Positions 50,083 to 58,207 of a stretch of 64,000 nt of DNA are shown here, piece by piece. Both the position numbers and the translations under genes were made by a program. Source of the DNA: Pseudomonas sp. Root562 (lineage in GTDB: Bacteria > Pseudomonadota > Gammaproteobacteria > Pseudomonadales > Pseudomonadaceae); assembly GCF_001427125.1 (NCBI RefSeq), contig NZ_LMGK01000022.1, positions 365,760-429,759 on the forward strand. The letters run 5' to 3'. The notes beneath the pieces are model-generated. The model searched no databases, had not been told where the DNA came from, and saw nothing but the letters and a program-made list of their open reading frames with translations. How positions within the stretch are numbered: position 1 is the first letter of the stretch; every line of letters starts with the position of its first letter.

Positions 50083-52251
50083 TCACACCCCCGACAGTTG
50101 CAGCGGCAATTCCCGCAGGCGTTGCCCGGTCAAGGCAAAAACCGCATTGGCCACTGCCGGTGCGGTAGGCGGTACGCCGACTTCGCCGATCCCTCCAGGC
50201 TTGTCGCTGCTGGGCACGATGTGCACTTCCACTATCGGCATCTCGTTGAGCCGCAGCACTTGATAATCATGGAAATTGGACTGCACCACCTGACCCTCAT
50301 TGAACGTCAGATGGCTGTGCAGGGTGAAACCCAGGCCAAAGGCAATGCCTGACTCCATCTGTGCGGTGATACTTTGCGGGTTGACCGCGATCCCGCAATC
50401 CACTGCGCATACCACGCGATGCACGCGGATTGCCAGGTTGTCCTGGGACACCTCGGCGACCTGCGCCACGTAACTGCCGAAGGATTCATGCACCGCCACG
50501 CCCAGGGCATGACCGTCCGGCAGTGGTGCTTTCCAGTTGGTCTTTTCCACGGCCAGGTTCAAGACACCCAAATGACGCGGGTGCTCCTTGAGCAGTGTCC
50601 GTCGATATTCCACCGGGTCCTTGCCCGCCGCATCGGCCAATTCATCGATCAATGATTCCATGACGAAAGCCGTATGCGTGTGCCCCACCGAACGCAACCA
50701 CAACACGCTGATGCCGGTTTGCGGCGAATGAAGATCCACCTGATGATCGGCCATTCCCGCGAGGTAAGGACTGTCCGCCACGCCTTCGACCGAGGTTTTG
50801 TCGATGCCATCCTTGACCATGCTCGCTTCGAGCGAAGTGCCGGCCATGATCGACTGCCCGACCAATACGTGCTTCCACGCCACCGGCAGCCCATCCGCAC
50901 CCAGGCCAACCTGCGCCTGGTGCAGGAACGCCGAGCGGTAATAACCGCCACGGATATCGTCCTCCCGCGCCCACACGGTTTTGACCGGTCCACCCGCCGC
51001 TTTCGCCACGTGCACCGCTTCGGCGACAAAATCCGAGGTCGGGTTGGCCCGTCGGCCGAAACCGCCTCCAAGGAATTCGGTGTGGATCTCGACTTGCTCG
51101 GGTTTAAGACCGGTGATTTTCCCGGCGATCATCTGGTCCAGGGTCTGGAATTGCGTGCCCGTCCAGATCTCGCATTTATCCTGGGTGATCTTTACGGTGC
51201 AGTTGAGCGGTTCCATCGGCGCGTGGGCCAGGTAAGGCACGCTGTACTCGACCTCAAGCTTCTTTGCAGCCTTGGCCAACGCTGCCTGGGCATCCCCTGC
51301 CTTGCTGGCGGGCAAGCCTGGGGTGGCGGCGAGTTTGCGAAAGTTTTCCAGCAGCTTCTGACTGTCGAGACCGGCATTCGGCCCCAGGTCCCAATCGACG
51401 TGCAGGGCATCGCGACCGAGCTTCGCCGCCCAGTAATGATCGGCAATCACCGCCACGCCCGTCGGCACCTGCACCACTTTGTGCACGCCCGGTATCGCCA
51501 ACGCCTCGGCACCTTCGAAGGATTTGACTTTGCCACCGAACACCGGCGATCGGGCGACCATGGCAGTCAGCAAACCGTCGAACTGCACGTCCATGCCGAA
51601 CTTCGCCCGACCGGTGATTTTTTCCGGGGTGTCCAGGCGTTTGGTGGGTTTGCCAATCAACTTCCAGTCCTTGGCTTCCTTGAGCTTGATCGACGCCGGG
51701 TCCGGCACAGGCAACTTGCCGGCATCATCCGCCAACTCGCCGTACGTGGCGCGCTGGTCGCCGGCAATGACCACGCCGGATTCGGTACGAATCTGCGAAG
51801 GCGGCACATTGAAACGCTTGGCCGCGGCCTCGATCAGCATCAACCGCGCCGCCGCGCCGGCCTGGCGATACCGGTCGAATTCCATCCAGGTCGAGGTGGA
51901 ACCGCCGGTGATCTGCATCCCGCCGAACCCGGCCATGCCGTAATCAACAGCCGAGGCTGGCGAATGCTCGACCTTGATTTTCGACCAGTCGGCGTCCAGC
52001 TCTTCGGCGATCAACATGGTCAGGCCGGTCCAGATCCCCTGACCCATTTCCGAATGGCCGAGCAGTACAGTAACGCTGTTGTCATTGCCGATCCGCAGGA
52101 ATGCATTAGGCGCGAACACATTGCCCTGATTCTCCGCCGCCCCGGCAAAACGGTGGGCACCGGGGATGACGAACGCCACCACCAGCCCCCCACCCAGCAC
52201 GGCAGTGCCCTTGAGAAAACCGCGACGTGAAAGCCGATTGAGACTGTCCAT
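50083..52251 (-). CDS. molybdenum hydroxylase large subunit (aldehyde/isoquinoline oxidoreductase family)
   Basis: 722 residues, molybdopterin-binding. A Tat signal (SRRGFLKG, then hydrophobic LGGGLVVAFVIPGAHRFAGA) sends the folded enzyme to the periplasm. Molybdenum site blocks include GHSEMGQGIWTGL, FGGMQITGGSTS, FLGGGFGRRANPTSDF and GVGEVGVPPTAPAVANA near the end; the catalytic Glu lies in that last block. The family includes isoquinoline 1-oxidoreductase IorB and nicotinate dehydrogenases. Substrate here is unknown. The frame upstream to 52608 is rejected because the Tat signal starts at 52251. It follows the iron-sulfur subunit by seven bases. Confidence 0.9.
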   Translation of the reverse strand: MDSLNRLSRRGFLKGTAVLGGGLVVAFVIPGAHRFAGAAENQGNVFAPNAFLRIGNDNSVTVLLGHSEMGQGIWTGLTMLIAEELDADWSKIKVEHSPASAVDYGMAGFGGMQITGGSTSTWMEFDRYRQAGAAARLMLIEAAAKRFNVPPSQIRTESGVVIAGDQRATYGELADDAGKLPVPDPASIKLKEAKDWKLIGKPTKRLDTPEKITGRAKFGMDVQFDGLLTAMVARSPVFGGKVKSFEGAEALAIPGVHKVVQVPTGVAVIADHYWAAKLGRDALHVDWDLGPNAGLDSQKLLENFRKLAATPGLPASKAGDAQAALAKAAKKLEVEYSVPYLAHAPMEPLNCTVKITQDKCEIWTGTQFQTLDQMIAGKITGLKPEQVEIHTEFLGGGFGRRANPTSDFVAEAVHVAKAAGGPVKTVWAREDDIRGGYYRSAFLHQAQVGLGADGLPVAWKHVLVGQSIMAGTSLEASMVKDGIDKTSVEGVADSPYLAGMADHQVDLHSPQTGISVLWLRSVGHTHTAFVMESLIDELADAAGKDPVEYRRTLLKEHPRHLGVLNLAVEKTNWKAPLPDGHALGVAVHESFGSYVAQVAEVSQDNLAIRVHRVVCAVDCGIAVNPQSITAQMESGIAFGLGFTLHSHLTFNEGQVVQSNFHDYQVLRLNEMPIVEVHIVPSSDKPGGIGEVGVPPTAPAVANAVFALTGQRLRELPLQLSGV

Positions 52252-52258
52252 AATCACC

Positions 52259-52714
52259 TCACCCCAACTCGGCAGCGCGTTTGACTGCGGCGCGGATCCG
52301 CGGGTAAGTGCCGCAGCGGCAGATATTGCCCGACAACGCCTGATCAATGTCGCTATCGGTCGGCTTCGGGATCTTCGCCAACAACGCCGCGGCCGACATG
52401 ATCTGCCCTGACTGGCAGTAACCGCACTGCACCACATCGAGTTCGGCCCAGGCTTGTTGCACCGGGTGCGAACCGTCGAGGGAGAGCCCTTCGATCGTGA
52501 GGATTTTTTGCCCGTGAGCCACTGCGGTGGCCGGCGTGATGCAGGAACGCAGCGGCGTGCCGTCGACGTGCACGGTGCAGGCACCGCACTGGGCCATGCC
52601 GCAGCCAAACTTGGTTCCGGTCAGGTGAGCAACATCACGCAAGACCCAGAGCAGCGGCATATCCGCGGGGACATCCAGTTCCTGGTCCTTGCCATTGATA
52701 TTCAGGGTCAGCAT
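52259..52714 (-). CDS. [2Fe-2S] subunit of the molybdenum hydroxylase
   Basis: 151 residues with two iron-sulfur clusters. The plant-type cluster is CGMAQCGACTVHVDG plus a later Cys (SCITP); the second is CGYCQSGQIM with CRCGTYPRI. No signal peptide is present, so it is exported as a complex with the Tat-bearing large subunit. It passes electrons from molybdenum to the cytochrome encoded downstream. It is first in a three-gene operon. Confidence 0.94.
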   Translation of the reverse strand: MLTLNINGKDQELDVPADMPLLWVLRDVAHLTGTKFGCGMAQCGACTVHVDGTPLRSCITPATAVAHGQKILTIEGLSLDGSHPVQQAWAELDVVQCGYCQSGQIMSAAALLAKIPKPTDSDIDQALSGNICRCGTYPRIRAAVKRAAELG

Positions 52715-53068
52715 TTGCGAAGGTCCTCAGACTCACGGTGTTCTGAAGGGGCGTCGCTGCGGTGATCTGATCCCTGTGCGCCGCCTCGGGTTATCCCTAC
52801 AGCTAAGCGCAAAATGACTTGATGGCCGGGGTGTATCGACCACCGGTCACCGATGGTGAGTTTTGTGGTGCCTGTAGGCCGCCATCGCTGGCAAGCCAGC
52901 TCCCACAGTGATCCCGGTCATACACGGGATTGAGGCGCTAGAGGTCCCTGTGGGAGCGGGCTTGCCCGCGATGGACGTTAACGATGACGCGCACTGTCTG
53001 AATGATCGCGTTGGCCGGACGTTTTTCGCGAGCATGCGGTGGGTCAACCGACTCAATTTTCGCAAGCT
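52715..53068. other. intergenic region between the molybdenum hydroxylase and nnrS operons
   Basis: About 350 bases with no supported gene. It contains the promoter of the hydroxylase operon on the right-to-left strand and, from 52871, two REP elements. No operator stands out. Confidence 0.6.
52871..52992. repeat. two adjacent REP elements
   Basis: First, CCTGTAGGCCGCCATCGCTG to CCACAG (GCTGGCAAGCCAGC family); second, from 52946, CCTGTGGGAGCGGGCTTGCC followed by the GCGATGGACGTTAACGATGA tail also seen after fabI. Confidence 0.85.
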
Positions 53069-54226
53069 CTAAACCCTTGGCCCCATCAAAACCCCGGTAT
53101 AACGCAACAAAAACACCGCAAACGCCATACACCACAACAACGCCGAAAGCCCGAGTCCCAACCCGGAAAACGGCACCAGCACTACCCGCGACAAACCCGC
53201 CAGCAGAATCAGCACAAACCCCATCACCACAAACCTGGAAGGCTGCAACGCGCGCCCGGTATGCCCCAGACTGACCCGGGCAATCATTGCCAAAATCAAC
53301 CCACCCGCACCACCGACCGCCAGCGAATGAGTGGCCAGACTCTGTTGCGCCATCAACCCGAGGTGCCACAGCACCATGGCAAAAACCGCTACCACCAACC
53401 AGACGTAAGACAGATACAACGACCACAACAGCGGTACCCGCCACAGGCCTCGATCATGCCAGCGCCACAGACGAAACGAATGCAATAACCCCATCAGCGC
53501 AAACACCGCCGCCAGCCACAGCCTGGGCACGTCCTGCAAACCCACCAGGAATGTCAGCGTGACCAGCAAACCACTCACCAACAAGACCCGGGTCGGCCAT
53601 GGATTGGCTGCCGGTAAAGCCGGCCGATTCAATCCACGCTGAATGAAGAACGGGATGACTCGACCGCCAATCACACTCATCAACGAACCGATCAGCCACA
53701 ACGCCGCCAGCACTCCACGCCGCTGCAGATCGAGCTCTTCGATCCAGAGGCCCCAAAGTGTCATGGCCTGACACCCGGCCAGCAACGTCACCATCAACAA
53801 AACCGGATAATTGTCGCGCTTGCCGGCAGCCACCAGATCACGGCCCAGCACCCAGGCCAACAAGGGCAAAAACGGAAGCTGCGACAACAGCAACACAGCA
53901 GGCGACACCGGCAGGACCCAGGCAAGACGCGCCAGCAGCCACACCAGCATCAGTGCGATCAATGGCCACCCGTTGAGCCCCGGCCGACCTGTCCAGTTCG
54001 GTACGGCTGTCAGCAAGAAGCCGGCGATGATCGCCACGGCGAACCCGAACGGCATTTCATGCCGATGCCAGGCAAGCATGCCGCCCACCGGTTGCGCGCC
54101 AGGCAAGCGACCGTACAACCACAAGGCCCAGATCGCCACCGCCAACGCAGCGAACGCCGCGCCCGCCAGAAAGAATGGACGAAACCCGAGACTGAAAATC
54201 GGCGCAGCCGCCAGTTTGCGCATCAA
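53069..54226 (-). CDS. nnrS: NnrS family haem-copper membrane protein
   Basis: 385 residues, about 12 transmembrane segments. The family start FSLGFRPFFLAGAAFA is clear, with HRHEMPFGFAVAIIAGFLLTAVPNWTG and a His-rich pattern in later helices (HSLAVGGAGGLILAMIARVSLGHTGR). NnrS proteins protect against nitric oxide stress. Its start overlaps the ppyR stop by four bases. The upstream control region has NorR-type sites (see 54566-54625) and a sigma-54-like promoter, which agrees with that role. Confidence 0.92.
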   Translation of the reverse strand: MMRKLAAAPIFSLGFRPFFLAGAAFAALAVAIWALWLYGRLPGAQPVGGMLAWHRHEMPFGFAVAIIAGFLLTAVPNWTGRPGLNGWPLIALMLVWLLARLAWVLPVSPAVLLLSQLPFLPLLAWVLGRDLVAAGKRDNYPVLLMVTLLAGCQAMTLWGLWIEELDLQRRGVLAALWLIGSLMSVIGGRVIPFFIQRGLNRPALPAANPWPTRVLLVSGLLVTLTFLVGLQDVPRLWLAAVFALMGLLHSFRLWRWHDRGLWRVPLLWSLYLSYVWLVVAVFAMVLWHLGLMAQQSLATHSLAVGGAGGLILAMIARVSLGHTGRALQPSRFVVMGFVLILLAGLSRVVLVPFSGLGLGLSALLWCMAFAVFLLRYTGVLMGPRV

Positions 54227-54471
54227 ACCATCACCTTCGAGAAAGGCCTGTACAACTGGTGCTGGGACAGCAGGCGCATGACATAGCCGATTTTCAGCAA
54301 CGTCGGCCCAACGATGGTCATCGCATGCAGCGACACCAGCGCCAGGATCGACAGATGGCCTTCATAGAGGTAAGCGCCGTAGATGCCTGCCATTAGCATC
54401 GCCAGGCCAGTCACGAGCACGCGACTGGAAAGCTGCAGAACATTCTGAGGATTGCTGAAGAAATGGAACAT
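54223..54471 (-). CDS. ppyR: PpyR-like two-helix membrane protein
   Basis: 82 residues with two hydrophobic segments (LVTGLAMLMAGIYGAYLY and LALVSLHAMTIVGPTLLKIGYVM). I match it to P. aeruginosa PpyR by size, topology and position: there too it precedes an nnrS-like gene, next to the NO-detoxifying flavohaemoglobin. PpyR was reported to affect psl and pyoverdine genes; its mechanism is unclear. Here no flavohaemoglobin adjoins. The gene is first in the operon with nnrS, overlapping it by four bases. Confidence 0.75.
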   Translation of the reverse strand: MFHFFSNPQNVLQLSSRVLVTGLAMLMAGIYGAYLYEGHLSILALVSLHAMTIVGPTLLKIGYVMRLLSQHQLYRPFSKVMV

Positions 54472-54510
54472 TTTCCGTACTCCTGTAGCAGTTCAGTTGT
54501 ACTGGAGAGG

Positions 54511-54528
54511 TATCAAGTCCCGTGCCAG
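54511..54528 (-). promoter_or_regulatory. sigma-54-type promoter of ppyR-nnrS
   Basis: On the minus strand CTGGCACGGGACTTGATA fits the consensus TGGCACG-N4-TTGC except that the -12 element reads TTGA. GG and the GC position are ten bases apart as required. The predicted transcript starts about 30 bases before the ppyR ATG. Confidence 0.65.
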
Positions 54529-54565
54529 AAATTCAGCCGTTAATAATCAATCAGTTAACAAATCC

Positions 54566-54580
54566 GAGTCAAAACGACTC
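54566..54580. promoter_or_regulatory. NorR-type enhancer site A
   Basis: Perfect dyad GAGTC-AAAAC-GACTC, containing GTC-N5-GAC, that is GT-N7-AC, the NorR half-site spacing. Centre about 71 bases upstream of the predicted start of transcription. Confidence 0.65.
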
Positions 54581-54591
54581 TGCCCAATAAT

Positions 54592-54604
54592 AGTCTTTAC
54601 GACT
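54592..54604. promoter_or_regulatory. NorR-type enhancer site B
   Basis: AGTC-TTTAC-GACT, again GTC-N5-GAC, centre 25 bases from site A. Confidence 0.65.
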
Positions 54605-54612
54605 CATTGAAT

Positions 54613-54625
54613 AGTCATATTGACT
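54613..54625. promoter_or_regulatory. NorR-type enhancer site C
   Basis: AGTC-ATATT-GACT, the third GTC-N5-GAC, centre 21 bases from site B. Three such sites upstream of a sigma-54 promoter is the known NorR arrangement. Confidence 0.65.
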
Positions 54626-54736
54626 TCAATCCAACAACATCTGCTTGCACACTTGTCGATCTACGGCACCACCCTAGAGGCCGCGGCTGGCTACGCTGAA
54701 AGTCCAGCATGCAAAAACCTGCCAAGGAGACCCGCC

Positions 54737-55240
54737 ATGCTCCACGTACAAAAACTCACGCCGTGCCTGTGGTTCGACGGCCAGGCTGAAGAGGCTGCGA
54801 AGTTCTATTGCGCGATCTTCGATCACTCAAAAATCACCGCCATCACGCACTACGGCAAGGCCGGACAAGAAATCCATGGTCACCCCGAAGGCTCCGTGCT
54901 GACGGTCAGCTTCGAACTCGACGGACAGACGTTCACCGGACTCAACGGTGGCCCTGAGTTCAAGTTCAACGAGGCGATCTCTTTTCAAGTCAACTGCCAG
55001 ACCCAGGAAGAGGTCGACCATTTCTGGGGACGGCTGTCTGCGGGTGGACCGGTCGAGGCCCAGCAATGCGGTTGGCTCAAAGACAAGTACGGTGTGTCGT
55101 GGCAGATCGTGCCCGTGGCGATGATGGAGATGCTCAAAGACCCGGACACGAACAAATCCCAACGGGCCATGGCCGCGATGATGCAGATGAAAAAGCTCGA
55201 TATCGCCACGCTGAAACGAGCCTTTGACGGTGAGAGCTAA
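54737..55240 (+). CDS. PhnB-like VOC-family protein (3-demethylubiquinone methyltransferase-like fold)
   Basis: 167 residues. The family is recognised from LTPCLWFDGQAEEAAKFYCAIF, TFTGLNGGPEFKFNEAISF, HFWGRLSAGG and GWLKDKYGVSWQIVP. Despite the family's old name the proteins are VOC-fold members of uncertain activity. AAGGAG at 54724-54729 fixes the ATG at 54737. The AraC gene follows 33 bases downstream on the same strand, so the two may form an operon. Confidence 0.88.
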   Translation: MLHVQKLTPCLWFDGQAEEAAKFYCAIFDHSKITAITHYGKAGQEIHGHPEGSVLTVSFELDGQTFTGLNGGPEFKFNEAISFQVNCQTQEEVDHFWGRLSAGGPVEAQQCGWLKDKYGVSWQIVPVAMMEMLKDPDTNKSQRAMAAMMQMKKLDIATLKRAFDGES

Positions 55241-55273
55241 TACACTCCGAGGCGAACCTGCCAAGGATTGACC

Positions 55274-56107
55274 ATGAAGCTCTCAAAGCCCAAGGATACC
55301 GACAAGGCCCCGCGCTTCTGGCGTGATGACGCCCTGCCCTTCATCGAAGCACGCGCCATCGCCGACGGACGCGAGGTCTGCTACACCCGGCATTCCCACG
55401 AGCACTTTTCCATCGGTGCGATCACTGCCGGGCGCAGCACCTATGTCCACGAGCACTCGCAGCTCGAGGTCAACGCCGGTACCGTGGTGTTGATGAACCC
55501 AGGCGATGTGCATGCCTGCAATCCGATCGATGACGAGCCCTGGTCGTACTTGATGCTGTATGTCGAGACTGCATGGCTGACCGACTTGCAGCATCAGTTG
55601 GGGTTCAGCGATGACCTGGCGTTTCGCCGCTTTGCGATCACCCATACCGCTGACGCCGATCTGTTTGCGGGTCTGCTGGGCTTTTATGAGGTGCTGGTCG
55701 ATCAGCAACAGGACGTGCTGCGCAAGCACAGTGCTGCGGTGGAGTTTTTCAGCGATGTGCAACAGCGACTCAATCCCGTCGATCAGCCATTGCGCGAACC
55801 GAATTTCAAACTGGAACGCGCCGCCGAATTCATCCGCGAACATTGCACGCAAATGCTCAAGCTCGAAGATATTTGCGCAGCGGCGCAGCTGTCACCGTCC
55901 TACCTGATCCGCGCGTTCAGGCAGCACTACGGCATGACGCCCCATGCTTTCCTGGTCAACCGGCGCATCCAGTTCGCCCGCGATCAGTTGCGTAACGGCA
56001 AGCTGATCGCCGAGGTAGCGCTGGAAGCCGGTTTTGCCGATCAGGCGCATTTTCAGCGGGCGTTCAAGCAGCATCTGGCAGCGACGCCAGGTCAGTATCG
56101 CGGTTGA
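55274..56107 (+). CDS. AraC-family transcriptional regulator
   Basis: 277 residues. An N-terminal cupin-like ligand domain (HSHEHFSIGAITAGRSTYVHE, NAGTVVLMNPGDVHAC) precedes the C-terminal pair of helix-turn-helix motifs with LKLEDICAAAQLSPSYLIRAFRQHYGMTPHAFLVNRR and LIAEVALEAGFADQAHFQRAFKQHLAATPGQYR. AAGGA precedes the ATG. It ends directly against the convergent LysE-type exporter gene, a common AraC-exporter pairing in pseudomonads, so that exporter is a likely target. Confidence 0.9.
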   Translation: MKLSKPKDTDKAPRFWRDDALPFIEARAIADGREVCYTRHSHEHFSIGAITAGRSTYVHEHSQLEVNAGTVVLMNPGDVHACNPIDDEPWSYLMLYVETAWLTDLQHQLGFSDDLAFRRFAITHTADADLFAGLLGFYEVLVDQQQDVLRKHSAAVEFFSDVQQRLNPVDQPLREPNFKLERAAEFIREHCTQMLKLEDICAAAQLSPSYLIRAFRQHYGMTPHAFLVNRRIQFARDQLRNGKLIAEVALEAGFADQAHFQRAFKQHLAATPGQYRG

Positions 56108-56695
56108 TCAAGGGAGCAGCAGGTACACCGCACTCACCGCCAGCAGCAACGCCATGCTCCGGTTGAACCAGCGCATGTTTGCCGGATTGTTCAGATAGCC
56201 GCGCAAGAATGTCCCGGCATAAGCCCAGCAGCCGACCGACACATAGCAGATCACCAGATAGATTGCCGCGAATTGCCACACCAACCGCGCCTCGCCATCG
56301 GCAACGAACGCGCCCATGCCCGCTACGCAGGCCAGCCAGGCCTTCGGGTTGAGCCATTGCATGACCGCGCCGTAGAGCATCGACGGCGCGCGACCTGAAT
56401 CATTCGCCTCCAGCTGCCCATCGTCGGCCGCCAGTTTGAAGGCCATGTACAACAGGAATGCCACACCGGCCCACTGCACCACTTGGGTCATGGCGGGCCA
56501 AAGCTGCAGCAACTGGTGCAAGCTCAACCCCATCAACACCAACAGCAATACGAATCCCAGGGTCGCCCCGGCCACGTGCCGTTGGCTGGCCTTGAAACCG
56601 AAGCGCGCCCCGGAACTCAAGGCCACGATATTCACCGGCCCCGGGGTGATCGAAGCGGCCAACGCAAATGCCGCCATGGACATGATCAAACTCAT
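56108..56695 (-). CDS. LysE-family exporter (RhtB-like)
   Basis: 195 residues, six transmembrane segments. The N-terminal LAASITPGPVNIVALSSGARFG and WLNPKAWLACVAGMGAF match the family. It probably exports amino acids or derivatives. It is convergent with the AraC regulator: stop codons touch. I start at 56695 (MSLIMSMAAFA); the frame starts seven codons earlier. The AraC gene is the likely regulator. Confidence 0.85.
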   Translation of the reverse strand: MSLIMSMAAFALAASITPGPVNIVALSSGARFGFKASQRHVAGATLGFVLLLVLMGLSLHQLLQLWPAMTQVVQWAGVAFLLYMAFKLAADDGQLEANDSGRAPSMLYGAVMQWLNPKAWLACVAGMGAFVADGEARLVWQFAAIYLVICYVSVGCWAYAGTFLRGYLNNPANMRWFNRSMALLLAVSAVYLLLP

Positions 56696-56785
56696 CGCAC
56701 ACCTACTTTCAGTCAAATGAACCAGGCGCCACGGTAAAGCGCCCGGTGGTGTGCGTATTGAACAAAACTGCCCTCAGATCGACCG

Positions 56786-58117
56786 TCAGGCGAAGTAGCC
56801 CACCACCCTCTTCACTTTGATCAATGCCTGACGCAGGGAATCCATGTCTACCGAACCCAGCGCCAGGCGAATGGCGTGAGGTACATGCGGGGTGATTGCG
56901 AAGGGCTCGGCAGGCGACACCGACACTTGTTCGCGCATCAGCGCCATGGCGATCCGGTCGGCCCGGGCGTCTTCGGACAACGGCAGCCAGACGAAATACG
57001 AAGACGGATGGCTGACCATGCTCAGGCCCGCCAGCACCTCGCGGGCAATGGCCTGCCGGGCCTGCGCATCCGCACGTTTTTGTGCTTCCAGTTGGTACAC
57101 CGTGCCGTCATCCAGCCAGGCCGTGGCGATAGCCGTCACCACCCCCGGCGTGTTCCAGGTCGTCGCCATCACGGTGCGTTCAAATCCCGCGATCCAGTGA
57201 GTGGGGGCTGCGATAAAACCGACGCGCAATCCGGTGGCAATGTTCTTCGATAAACCGCTAACGTACGCGGTTCTTTCCGGCGCCATTTCAGCCAACGGTG
57301 GTGGCGGGTTCTCGGCGAGAAATGCGTAGGCCGCGTCCTCGATGATCATCAGGTCATGCTGACGCGCAATCGCTACAAGTCGCTCACGCTGCTCTGCGTC
57401 CATCACCCAACCCAGCGGATTGTGCAAGGTTGGCATCGAGTACACCGCCCGCACCGGACGAATGCGGCACAGTTTGTCCAGGGCTGACAGATCCGGCCCT
57501 TTGTCCGTGACAGGAATGGGCAAAACCTCCAGGTGCAGCGTTTCGGCCAAGGTCTTGAACCCGGGATAGGTCAACGCATCAGCGGCAATCACGTCGCCGG
57601 GTTTGAGCAACGTCATCATCACCACGGCCAATCCATGCTGGGCACCACTGACGATCAGTACCTGTTCGGCCGGTACGTTCACTCCGCGCTCACGCAGGTG
57701 GCGTGCAACCGAGGCCCGCTCGTGCAAGCGCCCGGCGTGGGGCTGATAACGCAACAACGACTCCAGGTCCCCGGACAATGCCAGTTGACGCAACGCCTGG
57801 CGCAACAGGTCGGCCTGGCCCGGCAGCGATGGATAGTTGAAGTTCAGGTCGATCATCCCCGCCGCTACCACGGATTGCGAAATGCCCTGGCCAGGCGGCA
57901 GCGATGTCTCCCGGACAAAGGTCCCGCGCCCGGTTTCACCACTGACCAGCCCCATGCCTTCAAGCTCGGCATACACCCGGCTGGCGGTGACCAGCGCCAG
58001 GCCATGCTCGGTGGCGAGTTGGCGGTGGGTCGGCAGCCGTGTACCCGGCGGCAAACGCCCCGCGCGAATGTCGGCGGCAAAGCTGTCAACCAGGGTTTTA
58101 TAGCGGGATTTCGGCAT
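56786..58117 (-). CDS. MocR-type (GntR with aminotransferase domain) transcriptional regulator
   Basis: 443 residues. An N-terminal winged helix (MPKSRYKTLVDSFAADIRAG, LPTHRQLATEHGLALVTASRVYAELEG) is followed by a fold-type I aminotransferase-like domain with YSMPTLHNPLGWVM, IIEDAAYAFL and the PLP lysine in YVSGLSKNIATGLRVG. It binds PLP as an effector site. It is divergent from the DMT exporter at 58208, which is probably its target; GATTG repeats in the gap may be its binding site. The start at 58117 replaces the longer frame. Confidence 0.88.
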   Translation of the reverse strand: MPKSRYKTLVDSFAADIRAGRLPPGTRLPTHRQLATEHGLALVTASRVYAELEGMGLVSGETGRGTFVRETSLPPGQGISQSVVAAGMIDLNFNYPSLPGQADLLRQALRQLALSGDLESLLRYQPHAGRLHERASVARHLRERGVNVPAEQVLIVSGAQHGLAVVMMTLLKPGDVIAADALTYPGFKTLAETLHLEVLPIPVTDKGPDLSALDKLCRIRPVRAVYSMPTLHNPLGWVMDAEQRERLVAIARQHDLMIIEDAAYAFLAENPPPPLAEMAPERTAYVSGLSKNIATGLRVGFIAAPTHWIAGFERTVMATTWNTPGVVTAIATAWLDDGTVYQLEAQKRADAQARQAIAREVLAGLSMVSHPSSYFVWLPLSEDARADRIAMALMREQVSVSPAEPFAITPHVPHAIRLALGSVDMDSLRQALIKVKRVVGYFA

Positions 58118-58144
58118 GAGGCGATGTATCCATGACAATTTTTT

Positions 58145-58186
58145 GATTGTATCGATTGCCAACCCTACCATGACTTTCGTGCAATC
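58145..58186. promoter_or_regulatory. GATTG repeats between MocR regulator and DMT exporter
   Basis: GATTG at 58145 and 58154 (direct, nine bases apart) and the inverse CAATC at 58182. Direct repeats plus an inverted one are the known style of MocR operators. The gap of 90 bases has no other notable site. Confidence 0.4.
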
Positions 58187-58207
58187 AAACAATGAGTGAG
58201 AGCGAAC

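Noticed and set aside
50674..52230. 518-codon plus-strand frame opposite the molybdenum hydroxylase
   Set aside because: Shadow of a gene with clear molybdenum-site motifs and Tat signal.
52252..52608. N-terminal extension of the molybdenum hydroxylase frame
   Set aside because: It overlaps the iron-sulfur subunit in another frame, and the Tat signal begins at 52251.
54545..54560. Possible Anr box upstream of ppyR
   Set aside because: Only one half-site (TTGAT) fits; the second half does not match.
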